Of a DNA stretch of 25,636 nt, positions 7,528 to 14,461 are shown piece after piece (the stretch's first letter is position 1; each line of letters begins with the position of its first letter). A program made the position numbers and the translations under genes. Location: the NCBI GenBank assembly GCA_900753095.1, contig CAADXT010000109.1, positions 1 through 25,636 of the forward strand, read 5' to 3'. Source of the stretch: Eggerthellaceae bacterium (GTDB taxonomy: Bacteria; Actinomycetota; Coriobacteriia; Coriobacteriales; Eggerthellaceae). Below the pieces are notes generated by a model that was not told the origin of the DNA, did not search any database, and saw only the letters and a program-made list of their open reading frames with translations.

Positions 7528-8946
7528 CTATTCGGCCTTTGAGGAGTCCTCAAGCTGCTGTTGCTTGAGCTCGAACTTCTTGCCGCGGGTGCGGGCGCAC
7601 ATCGAGACGCCGCCGCCCAAAGCGATAAGGGCGATAACGTTCGGCAGAACCATAAGCTGGTTGAACATGTCGGCGAGCTCCCATACCAGGTCGTTGGAGA
7701 GGATGCAGCCAACGAAGATGAAGCACAGGGCGATAACGCTGAACACCGGCACTGCCTTCTTGCCGAACAGGTAGCGAACGTTGATCTTCGCGAACAGGTT
7801 CCAGCTCAGGATGGTGGAGAAGGCGAAGAACAGGAGGCAGATGGCCACGAAGACGTTGCCGCCGGTTTCGCCGAACAGGCTGCCGAAGGCGATCTGCGCC
7901 ATGTTGGTCTTGTCGATGCCGTCGTAGAGGCCCTGGGCCAGCGCGCCGTTGCCGGTGTAGAGCACGGTGATAACTACCAGCGCGGTGATGGTTACCACAA
8001 CGAAGGTGTCTACGAACACGGCGATGATAGCCAGAACGCCCTGCTCATGGGGATTCTTGACGTTTGCCATAGCGTGAGCATGCGGGGTGGAGCCCATGCC
8101 TGCCTCGTTGGAGAACAGGCCGCGCTTTGCGCCCTGGGAAAGGGCCGCGATGATGCCGAAGGTTACGCCGCCCAGCTCAGCGTTGGGGTTCAGCGCAAAT
8201 TCGAAGATCAGGAAGAATGCGTCGCCTACGTGGGATGCGTTCGCGATAAGCACAGCGATGCCGCCGATCAGGTAGACGATTGCCATGAAGGGGACAACCT
8301 TCTCGGTTACCGCTGCCAGGCGGGAAACGCCGCCCAGGAAGATGAAGCCTGCGAACACCACGATGATGATGCCCATCAGCCACGTGGGGATGCCGAAAGC
8401 GGTGTTCATCGTGGAGGCGATGGAGTTGGACTGAACCATGCAGCCCATGAAGCCCAGCGCCAGGATGATGGCTACTGCAAAGAAGCCGGCCAGGAACGTG
8501 CCGAACTTGCCGTGGAACGCGGTCTTGATGTAGTAAACCGGGCCGCCGTGTACCGTGCCGTCTGCGTCAACCGTGCGGGTTTTCTGGGCAAGGACAGCCT
8601 CGGCGTAGTTGGTGGCCATGCCCAAGAAGGCGATGATCCACATCCAGAAGATTGCGCCCGGGCCGCCGATGAGGATTGCGCCGCAAGCGCCTACGATGTT
8701 GCCGGTACCGACTTGGGCGGCGATTGCGGTTGCCACAGCCTGGAAGGAGCTCATGCCGCTCTTGTGCTTTTCGCCGTTCAGAGAAAAGCCGCCGAACATC
8801 CTCTTCAGGCCTTCGCCGAAGCAGCGAACCTGAACGAAGCGAGTACGGATGGTGAAGAACAGGCCTGCACCGATAAGCAGGACGATCAAAACATAGTTCG
8901 ACAGATACGAGTTGATGGTTTGGACGATTAACAGCAATTCATCCAC
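7528..8946 (-). CDS. Alanine/glycine:cation symporter (AGCS family)
   Basis: The 472-residue polytopic protein carries the AGCS hallmarks: an early FTIRTRFVQVRCFGE, the region QAVATAIAAQVGTGNIVGA near residue 70 that forms the substrate and sodium site, GGPGAIFWMW, and the family signature GLFSNEAGMGSTPHAHA near residue 275. It would import alanine or glycine with sodium across the cytoplasmic membrane, using about 11 helices. The start is GTG 8946, with AGGAGG nine bases upstream; the ATG reading four bases downstream is out of frame. A glycine riboswitch in its leader points to glycine as substrate or signal. It appears monocistronic. Confidence 0.95.
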   Translation of the reverse strand: MDELLLIVQTINSYLSNYVLIVLLIGAGLFFTIRTRFVQVRCFGEGLKRMFGGFSLNGEKHKSGMSSFQAVATAIAAQVGTGNIVGACGAILIGGPGAIFWMWIIAFLGMATNYAEAVLAQKTRTVDADGTVHGGPVYYIKTAFHGKFGTFLAGFFAVAIILALGFMGCMVQSNSIASTMNTAFGIPTWLMGIIIVVFAGFIFLGGVSRLAAVTEKVVPFMAIVYLIGGIAVLIANASHVGDAFFLIFEFALNPNAELGGVTFGIIAALSQGAKRGLFSNEAGMGSTPHAHAMANVKNPHEQGVLAIIAVFVDTFVVVTITALVVITVLYTGNGALAQGLYDGIDKTNMAQIAFGSLFGETGGNVFVAICLLFFAFSTILSWNLFAKINVRYLFGKKAVPVFSVIALCFIFVGCILSNDLVWELADMFNQLMVLPNVIALIALGGGVSMCARTRGKKFELKQQQLEDSSKAE

Positions 8947-8958
8947 GTTTGGTAACCT

Positions 8959-8986
8959 CCTAGGGCTTGTTTTCGAAAACCCTAGG
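8959..8986 (-). promoter_or_regulatory. Hairpin overlapping the symporter ribosome site (riboswitch expression platform)
   Basis: CCTAGGG/CCCTAGG arms (8959-8965 and 8980-8986) enclose a smaller TTTTCGAAAA palindrome. On the mRNA the 3' arm runs into the Shine-Dalgarno AGGAGG, so forming the hairpin would cover part of it. No U-run follows, which suggests control of translation rather than termination. Direction of control is not determined. Confidence 0.55.
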
Positions 8987-9025
8987 GAAGACCTTGAATA
9001 AGATAAGGGGCGGATTAAAACCCGT

Positions 9026-9133
9026 CTCTGTCCTTTTGCCTGAGAGATTCAGCTTCAAAGCCGTTCCGCTGATCGGGAACGTTTGGCTTGAAGCCTTGCA
9101 CCGTCGGCACTCATTTAAGAGATTCTCCAGAGT
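9026..9133 (-). promoter_or_regulatory. Glycine riboswitch (single aptamer visible)
   Basis: The minus strand carries the glycine aptamer hallmarks: a 5' CTCTGGAGA element (about 9125-9132), GTGCCGACGGTGCAAGGC in the middle, and the highly conserved 3' core CTCTCAGGCAAAAGGACAG (9028-9046) whose end pairs with the 5' CTCTG to close P1. It lies in a leader of about 240 bases before an alanine/glycine symporter, a known setting for this class. Only one full aptamer is seen; a ghost or second aptamer in the 60 bases on the 3' side cannot be excluded by eye. Confidence 0.93.
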
Positions 9134-9192
9134 TTTCTCCACTTTCGGTTTCGCGTTGATCCCAAAAGCTTCACGGAAATATGTTGGTGAGG

Positions 9193-9221
9193 ATTATGCG
9201 CGTCATGTTTCGAAGGCGCAA
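9193..9221 (-). promoter_or_regulatory. Promoter candidate for the riboswitch-symporter transcript
   Basis: On the minus strand TTGCGC (9216-9221) and CATAAT (9193-9198) are separated by exactly 17 bases, about 60 bases upstream of the aptamer. The -10 is 5/6 to consensus; the -35 is weak. Confidence 0.5.
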
Positions 9222-9376
9222 TAGTTTCTTTTCGAAAAAGTGACAAAAGGGTAACGAACGTGTTTTGAACCTGTTTTTGCTCGGTGAGCGGTATTTTTCG
9301 CCTTGGTTTGTTTCGACTGTGTTTCGCAGCGTCTAGAGGGAATCGTTCCTTTTTTGGCTGCCCCGAGGCGCGCAGG

Positions 9377-9907
9377 TTAAAGGACCCAGAAGCCTAAAAC
9401 GCCGCAGCTGATGCCGATAAGCGCGCCGGCAACCACATCGCGCGGGAAATGAACCCCGGCAAGCACACGCACGGTTGCAAGGCAGATGCCCAAGGCAAGG
9501 ATGAGCCAGCCTGCCCAGGGCAAGGGGCAGGTTGCCAGAAACGCCATCCCGATGACGAAGATCGAGAAAGCGTGCCTGCTGGGAAACGATTTGCCTTTGG
9601 TGCTCTTGTTGATAACCGGCGGAAGGCCGAACGCCTCGTACGGGCGCGGCGCGTTGAGTGCTTTGCGGAAAAGGCTTACGGCGACAAAGCTCACTGCAGG
9701 CACAAGAAAGGCTTTCCAGAGAAGGGGATCGAATGCTCCCGTAATCAGCGCCTCGATGCCATTGTGCAGCAGCAGCCACGCAAGAAGGCAAGGGTAGGCA
9801 AGGTAGATGGCGTAGGTGATGGCCTTGTTTGCCCCTATGACGAGGCGGGCTCGTGCGGGGTTGCTGCGGAAGAACCCCGTTATGCTCTGGTACGTTTCTT
9901 TTCTCAT
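9377..9907 (-). CDS. PAP2 superfamily membrane phosphatase
   Basis: The product has the three PAP2 acid-phosphatase motifs in order: KALNAPRP (KxxxxxxRP), PSRHAFS (PSGH-like, with Arg in place of Gly), and RVLAGVHFPRDVVAG (SRxxxxxHxxxD-like with Ala-Thr-Val before the Arg), so the catalytic His and Asp are present. Hydrophobic helices surround the motifs. Relatives dephosphorylate phosphatidate or undecaprenyl pyrophosphate at the outer membrane face. I use the ATG at 9907 (176 residues); the reading frame extends to a TTG at 9982 but without a ribosome site. No Shine-Dalgarno is visible, while a TACAAT lies seven bases upstream, so the message may be leaderless. It is alone between divergent hydE and the symporter. 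Confidence 0.85.
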   Translation of the reverse strand: MRKETYQSITGFFRSNPARARLVIGANKAITYAIYLAYPCLLAWLLLHNGIEALITGAFDPLLWKAFLVPAVSFVAVSLFRKALNAPRPYEAFGLPPVINKSTKGKSFPSRHAFSIFVIGMAFLATCPLPWAGWLILALGICLATVRVLAGVHFPRDVVAGALIGISCGVLGFWVL

Positions 9908-10072
9908 GGCCTGCATTGTACGCGATATGGGCTGGTGACTTTGCGGGGGAGCGAAGGGCTGGCTTTCCAATGCGCATTTCAAGAGCGGAGATTGGAACGC
10001 AAGATGCGGTTTTGCGGTTTCCGTTCTGTGGCGTCGCTTTAAGCGGTTGCGCGCTTTCGGGTGCCGCTTGGC

Positions 10073-10080
10073 GCTACAAT
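10073..10080 (+). promoter_or_regulatory. -10 promoter element for hydE
   Basis: GCTACAAT, with TACAAT at 10075-10080, is 25 bases upstream of the hydE GTG. No clear -35 is visible. It belongs to the recurring GCTAnnnT pattern in this window. Confidence 0.4.
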
Positions 10081-10105
10081 GGGGCGAACCAAAAGGAGGT
10101 GCGCT

Positions 10106-11167
10106 GTGCCCGATTCAATGGCCCTGCTGCTTGACAAGCTCGAGAAGACGCATAGGCTCTCGCTTGAAGAGTGGGAGCGATTCATCGCCAACCGCACGCC
10201 TGAGCTTTCCGAGGAGCTTAGGGCACGCGCGTGCCGAGTGCGGGACGGCCGCTATGGGAACAAGGTGTACACGCGCGGCCTTATCGAATTCACCAACTAT
10301 TGCAAGAACGATTGCCTTTATTGCGGCATACGGAAAAGCAATGCGTGTGCCAACCGGTACCGGCTTACCGAAGAGGAGATTCTCGAGTGCTGCAAGCAGG
10401 GTTTTGAGCTGGGGTTCCGAACCTTCGTGCTTCAGGGTGGGGAAGACCCGTTCTACACCGATCAGCGCATGGTATCCATCGTCTCGGCAATCCATGCCGC
10501 CTATCCCGAATGCGCCATAACCCTTTCTTTGGGCGAGCGCTCCGAGGAATCGTACCGCGAGCTGTTCGCGGCTGGCGCCGAACGGTACTTGCTGCGTCAC
10601 GAAACGGCCGATGCGCATCATTACGCATCGCTCCATCCTGCGGGAATGAGCCTTGAGGCCCGCAAGCAGTGCCTGCATACGCTGCGCCGCATCGGTTACC
10701 AGGTTGGCAGCGGGTTCATGGTTGGCTCACCTGGCCAAACGGCGCATTGCCTGGCGGAAGACATGGTGTTTCTCCAGGAGCTTCAGCCTCATATGATCGG
10801 CATTGGGCCGTTCGTTCCTCACAAGGACACGCCTTTTGCCCACAGTCCGCAAGGCTCGCTGGAGCTTACCCTGTTCATGCTCTCGGCGTTGCGCCTGGCG
10901 TTTCCCGATGCGCTGATCCCCGCCACCACCGCGCTGGGCACCATCGCGCCCGATGGGCGTGAACGGGGCATACGGGCCGGCGCCAACGTGGTGATGCCGA
11001 ACCTTTCGCCCGTGGCGCATCGCAAGGATTACAGCCTGTACGACAACAAGATATGCACGGGCGAGGAAGCCGCCGAATGCAGGTGGTGCCTGCATATGCG
11101 CATGGACCGCATCGGCCATCGGATCGTGGAAGACCGCGGCGATTCCCTGGTGCCCACCGAACGCTAA
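10106..11167 (+). CDS. hydE: [FeFe] hydrogenase H-cluster radical SAM maturase HydE
   Basis: The product carries the radical SAM cluster motif CKNDCLYC (Cys66, 70 and 73, CX3CX2C) inside the HydE-typical FTNYCKNDCLYCGIR context, then QGGEDPFY, a RHETADAHHYASLHP stretch and GSGFMVGSPGQT. A second, HydE-type set CX7CX2C is at Cys317, 325 and 328. HydE is a cytosolic S-adenosylmethionine enzyme that helps build the dithiolate-bridged diiron site of [FeFe] hydrogenases together with HydG and HydF. The start is GTG 10106 (353 residues, family size) because GGAGG sits six bases upstream; longer readings lack a site. No hydF, hydG or hydrogenase gene is nearby, so partners must lie elsewhere. PylB-like relatives are the main alternative identity. 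Confidence 0.88.
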   Translation: MPDSMALLLDKLEKTHRLSLEEWERFIANRTPELSEELRARACRVRDGRYGNKVYTRGLIEFTNYCKNDCLYCGIRKSNACANRYRLTEEEILECCKQGFELGFRTFVLQGGEDPFYTDQRMVSIVSAIHAAYPECAITLSLGERSEESYRELFAAGAERYLLRHETADAHHYASLHPAGMSLEARKQCLHTLRRIGYQVGSGFMVGSPGQTAHCLAEDMVFLQELQPHMIGIGPFVPHKDTPFAHSPQGSLELTLFMLSALRLAFPDALIPATTALGTIAPDGRERGIRAGANVVMPNLSPVAHRKDYSLYDNKICTGEEAAECRWCLHMRMDRIGHRIVEDRGDSLVPTER

Positions 11168-11176
11168 GCCCTGCGC

Positions 11177-12049
11177 TTACAGGACTTTCAGCTTCGACAC
11201 GGCGCAATCGATGAAGTGCCGCGTTGCCGGTGCGCAGGTTTTCAGCGAGGATGCCGCGATGCCGAACAGGATCGATTCGGGCGGCTCGATGGGGACAAGC
11301 GCCAAATCGAACCCGTATTTCTGCACTGCAAGGTTGTTGATCACCGTCATCCCCATGCCCGCTTCGATCATTCCCAGCGTGGCGACCGTTTCGATGGTCT
11401 CGTATGCGATGTTGGGGAACAGCTTGTGGCGTGAAAGCACGCCCATCGTGTCGATGTCCTGGCCTTTGCCCGGCATGATGAACGCTTCGTTCGCACATTC
11501 TTCGATGGGATAGCTTTTCGCCTTGGCAAGCGGATGGCTCGTGGGAAGCGCGGCTACCATGGGGTCGCGGGCCAGGGGAATCCAGTCGTAGGCAAGCGTG
11601 GGCTCGTAGCTCATGAATCCCACGTCGACTTCCTTGGAATCGAGCCATGCGGTGATTTCCTGATGGATGCCCTCCATGATGCGCACCTCGATGTTGGGGT
11701 ACTTTTCGTGGAACGCCTTGATGACGCCGGGCAGCCAATGCGCGGCAACGCTGGGATACGAGCCGATGGTAACCTGGCCGATGGAAAGCCCCTTGATCTC
11801 TGAGCTCATTTGAAGAAGGCGCTCCTCTTCCTGCACCACAGCGCGCGCTACCGGAAGGATATGGCTTCCCTCGGTTGTGGGGCGAACGCCGTGGGAGGTG
11901 CGCTCGAGCACCGAAAACCCCAGGTCGCGCTCGAGTGCGGTGATCAGCTGGCTTACGCCTGAGGGCGTGTAGTCGAGTGCTTTTGCCGCCTTCGACAAGC
12001 TGCCTTGGTCAACTGCCTGCACAAAAGCCCGATAGCGCGATGTGTCCAT
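11177..12049 (-). CDS. LysR family transcriptional regulator
   Basis: The 290-residue protein has an N-terminal winged helix-turn-helix (residues 1-60: GSLSKAAKALDYTPSGVSQLITALERDLG type pattern, FSVLERTSHGVRPTTEG) and a substrate-binding-like effector domain from about residue 90 (VTIGSYPSVAAHWLP, later IEAGMGMTVINNLAVQ). LysR regulators bind a small coinducer and DNA sites with T-N11-A symmetry, usually near their own promoter. Its stop is nine bases from the hydE stop in convergent orientation, with no terminator between. It diverges from a putative small RNA and phosphoglucomutase, which are therefore the nearest candidate targets. AAAGGGG lies eight bases before the ATG. The effector is unknown. 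Confidence 0.92.
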   Translation of the reverse strand: MDTSRYRAFVQAVDQGSLSKAAKALDYTPSGVSQLITALERDLGFSVLERTSHGVRPTTEGSHILPVARAVVQEEERLLQMSSEIKGLSIGQVTIGSYPSVAAHWLPGVIKAFHEKYPNIEVRIMEGIHQEITAWLDSKEVDVGFMSYEPTLAYDWIPLARDPMVAALPTSHPLAKAKSYPIEECANEAFIMPGKGQDIDTMGVLSRHKLFPNIAYETIETVATLGMIEAGMGMTVINNLAVQKYGFDLALVPIEPPESILFGIAASSLKTCAPATRHFIDCAVSKLKVL

Positions 12050-12082
12050 TCTCGTACCCCTTTAGCAATTCTTAACACCGTT

Positions 12083-12111
12083 ATAATAGATTACTGTTTT
12101 ACTAATTGGAA
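12083..12111 (-). promoter_or_regulatory. Promoter candidate for the LysR gene
   Basis: Minus strand TTCCAA (12106-12111) and TATTAT (12083-12088) are 17 bases apart, ending 34 bases before the ATG. It overlaps the divergent promoter candidate at 12098-12126, so the two could compete or be co-regulated. Confidence 0.45.
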
Positions 12112-12126
12112 CATGCGGTATATAAC
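12098..12126 (+). promoter_or_regulatory. Promoter candidate for the small RNA
   Basis: TTTACT (12098-12103) and TATAAC (12121-12126) are 17 bases apart, 4/6 and 5/6 to consensus. Transcription would start near 12133, leading into the structured region and its terminator. Confidence 0.5.
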
Positions 12127-12132
12127 AATGGA

Positions 12133-12281
12133 AACACAACAGCAAGTAACGGCTTGTGGGGTTGCGGGAAACCGCCTGCAGGCTTTGCTTTGTCGGGCCA
12201 AGTCCCGAATCAGAGGGTACAGGGTAAGAGCTTTATCGTCTGATTGCGCGCCCCGTCGCATATGCGGCGGGGTTTTCTTTT
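12133..12281 (+). ncRNA. Putative structured small RNA of unassigned class
   Basis: A stretch of about 150 bases between a promoter-like site and a strong terminator contains several hairpins and no credible reading frame. Visible elements are CAAG-TAACGG-CTTG (about 12143), GCGG-GAAA-CCGC with a GNRA-type loop (about 12164), TCGGG-CCAAGT-CCCGA (about 12199) and a 7-bp AATCAGA/TCTGATT stem enclosing GGTAA-GAGCT-TTATC (12212-12246). The downstream phosphoglucomutase gene has its own promoter-like site, which favours an independent RNA over a pure leader. I did not recognise 6S, SRP, RNase P, tmRNA, T-box or a known riboswitch core. A metabolite-sensing leader of the mutase gene remains possible. 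Confidence 0.45.
12251..12281 (+). terminator. Intrinsic terminator of the putative small RNA
   Basis: CCCCGTCGCA/TGCGGCGGGG (10-bp stem with one G-U pair, 2-base loop as drawn, 12251-12272) is followed by TTTTCTTTT. Confidence 0.85.
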
Positions 12282-12304
12282 GCCGACAGGTTAACGTGCA
12301 GCCT

Positions 12305-12313
12305 TGCTATACT
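12305..12313 (+). promoter_or_regulatory. Extended -10 promoter candidate for phosphoglucomutase
   Basis: TGCTATACT (extended -10, TATACT 12308-12313) lies 47 bases upstream of the mutase ATG and after the small-RNA terminator. Bases GACAGG at 12285-12290 stand at the -35 distance but match poorly. Confidence 0.5.
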
Positions 12314-12359
12314 TATTCAGTTCGTTATGTTTCGACATTCATTAGTAAGGAAGTGCTTC

Positions 12360-14042
12360 ATGGATTGCCGTTCTTTGTACAACCTTTGGTGTGAAAAGGT
12401 TACCGACCCGGAACTTCAGGCTGACCTGAAGGCTATGGGCGAATCGGGTGACGAAGCGGCAATCGAGGACGCGTTCTATCGCACGTTGGAATTCGGCACG
12501 GCGGGCCTGCGCGGCGTTTTGGGCGCCGGCACCAACCGCATGAACATCCATACGGTGGGTCAGGCAACCCAGGGCATCGCCAACTTCATCAACGGCAAGG
12601 CCGGCGATGGCGAGCCCGGCACCGTTGCCATTTGCTACGACTCCCGCATCAATTCCCAGCTGTTCGCGCACACTGCAGCGAGCGTGCTGGCAGCCAACGG
12701 CATCAAGTCGTACGTGTACCCGCGCCTTCAGCCTACGCCGGCGCTTTCCTTCGCCACGCGCTACCTTGGATGCGCCATCGGCATCAACGTAACCGCAAGC
12801 CACAACCCCAGCAAGTACAACGGGTACAAGGTATACGGCCCGGATGGCTGCCAGATCGCCTCGGAGATCGCCGATGCCATCACCCAGGCGATCGAGGGCG
12901 TCGACATGTTCGACGATGTGCGCACCATGCCCTTCGAGGAGGCTCAGGAGCGCGGCCTTGCCTCTTTCATCGGGGAAGAAGTGCTCGACGCCTTCCTCGA
13001 CGCGGTGTACGAGCAGCATATTGATCAGGAGGAATCCGATTTGCGCGTGGTGTACACCCCGCTTAACGGCACGGGCCTTGAGTGCGTAACGCGCATCTTG
13101 AAGCGCATCGGCGTTACCGACGTGCATGTGGTTGAAGAGCAGGCGAAGCCCGACGGCAACTTCCCCACGTGCCCGTATCCGAACCCGGAAATTCGCGAGG
13201 CGCTGGAATGCGGTATCGCCCTGTGCGAAAAGGTGCACCCCGACCTTCTGCTTGCCACCGACCCCGACGCCGACCGCGTGGGCATTGCGGTGAAAGACGG
13301 CGAGGAGTATCAGCTGCTTTCCGGCAACGAGGTGGGCGTTCTGCTGCTCGACTTCATCTGCCGCATGCGCAAGGAAAACGGCACGCTGCCTGAAAACCCG
13401 GTAGCGGTTACCACTATCGTTTCCACCAGCCTGGTAGATCCGGTGGCTGCTAAGTACGGTGTTGACATGCGCCGTGTTCTTACGGGCTTCAAGTACATCG
13501 GCGGTGTTATCGCCGAGCTTGAGCAGCGCAACGAAAAGGAGCGCTTCATCTTCGGTTTCGAGGAAAGCTATGGCTATCTGGCAGGAACCCATGCTCGCGA
13601 CAAAGACGCCGTGGTTGCCTCCATGCTCATTTGCCAGATGGCGCGCTACTACCGCACCTTGGGCAAGAACCTGTACCAGGCGATGCAGGACATTTACCGC
13701 GAGTTCGGCTTCCATCATAACCGCACGGTTTCCTATGCGTTCGAGGGCTCTGCCGGTGCAGAGAAGATGGCGGCTATCATGGCTGGTTTCCGCGAACAGC
13801 CCCTTTCCGAGGTTGCGGGTTTGAAGGTGGAGCAGTTCCGCGATTACAAGCAGGGGGTTAACGGGCTGCCTTCTGCCAACGTCCTTGAGTTCTGCTTGGA
13901 GCAGGGCAACAAGGTCATCGTGCGCCCAAGCGGCACCGAGCCCAAGGTGAAGGTCTACCTGTTCACGGTAGGCGATAGCGCGCAGCAGGCCGAAGCGCTG
14001 GCCGACTCCCTGTCGCAAGCCATGGCCGCGCACATGAACTAG
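12360..14042 (+). CDS. Phosphoglucomutase/phosphomannomutase (alpha-D-phosphohexomutase)
   Basis: The 560-residue product has the four alpha-phosphohexomutase motifs: the phosphoserine loop TASHNP (Ser147), the magnesium loop DPDADR (301-306), the sugar-recognition loop FEESYG (400-405), and the C-terminal phosphate-binding RPSGTEP. It would interconvert glucose 1- and 6-phosphate (or the mannose or pentose equivalents) through a bisphosphate intermediate, feeding cell-envelope sugar and glycogen pathways. The ATG at 12360 has AAGGAAG seven bases upstream; an upstream in-frame ATG at 12327 lacks one. The length fits the large PgcA-type bacterial mutases rather than 450-residue GlmM. It heads an apparent three-gene operon ending at the terminator near 15290. 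Confidence 0.93.
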   Translation: MDCRSLYNLWCEKVTDPELQADLKAMGESGDEAAIEDAFYRTLEFGTAGLRGVLGAGTNRMNIHTVGQATQGIANFINGKAGDGEPGTVAICYDSRINSQLFAHTAASVLAANGIKSYVYPRLQPTPALSFATRYLGCAIGINVTASHNPSKYNGYKVYGPDGCQIASEIADAITQAIEGVDMFDDVRTMPFEEAQERGLASFIGEEVLDAFLDAVYEQHIDQEESDLRVVYTPLNGTGLECVTRILKRIGVTDVHVVEEQAKPDGNFPTCPYPNPEIREALECGIALCEKVHPDLLLATDPDADRVGIAVKDGEEYQLLSGNEVGVLLLDFICRMRKENGTLPENPVAVTTIVSTSLVDPVAAKYGVDMRRVLTGFKYIGGVIAELEQRNEKERFIFGFEESYGYLAGTHARDKDAVVASMLICQMARYYRTLGKNLYQAMQDIYREFGFHHNRTVSYAFEGSAGAEKMAAIMAGFREQPLSEVAGLKVEQFRDYKQGVNGLPSANVLEFCLEQGNKVIVRPSGTEPKVKVYLFTVGDSAQQAEALADSLSQAMAAHMN

Positions 14043-14050
14043 AGCTGCTC

Positions 14051-14446
14051 ATGACGCAAGGCAAAGGAACATACTCTCTGATCTCGGTTGACGTTGCCCC
14101 CGATGAGGAAGTGGTGCGCGTTGATGCGAACGGCGTTCATCGCGAAGGTGGGACGCATGCCGCAACCGACTCTTCCCAACGTGCCGGCGCGCTGAGCAAC
14201 GACGATGGGCAGCAGGCTCTGGAAGGCCGGTCGTCATCCGAGGCTGGCAACGCTTCGCGTAAAAACGCCGGTGAGGAAGATGAGGCTTCTGCCTCTTCGC
14301 GCGTAGTTGCCGACTCTGACAGCTACGATGGCCGCGACGATTTGGAGGGGCCCGTTCCCATGGCAGGCATGCAGCGCATCATCATCGTTGCGGTGGTGGT
14401 GTGCCTTATCGCGTTCATCGTGTACTTTGCCGTTTCGCATGGTTAG
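14051..14446 (+). CDS. Small single-pass membrane protein of unknown function
   Basis: The 131-residue product is not recognised. The first 105 residues are polar, rich in Ser, Ala, Glu and Asp and probably disordered; the last 25 form one hydrophobic helix (IIIVAVVVCLIAFIVYFAV) ending in SHG. That arrangement suggests a tail-anchored cytoplasmic protein, though topology cannot be proved. It begins eight bases after the mutase stop with only a weak ribosome site and is followed 15 bases later by another membrane-anchored protein, so all three are probably co-transcribed. Codon usage matches the neighbours. Confidence 0.6.
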   Translation: MTQGKGTYSLISVDVAPDEEVVRVDANGVHREGGTHAATDSSQRAGALSNDDGQQALEGRSSSEAGNASRKNAGEEDEASASSRVVADSDSYDGRDDLEGPVPMAGMQRIIIVAVVVCLIAFIVYFAVSHG

Positions 14447-14461
14447 CTCCAAGGAGGACTT

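Noticed and set aside
7561..8931. 456-codon plus-strand frame opposite the symporter
   Set aside because: Antisense shadow of the AGCS gene; its Asp/Glu/His-rich composition reflects the complement of hydrophobic codons.
12133..12281. T-box or known riboswitch in the small-RNA region
   Set aside because: No T-box core (GGGTGG-ACCGCG-type) or other known aptamer core was recognised; left as unassigned.
12342..14033. Long antisense frame of 563 codons over phosphoglucomutase
   Set aside because: It is the shadow of a strongly conserved sense gene, with no domain and no ribosome site of its own.
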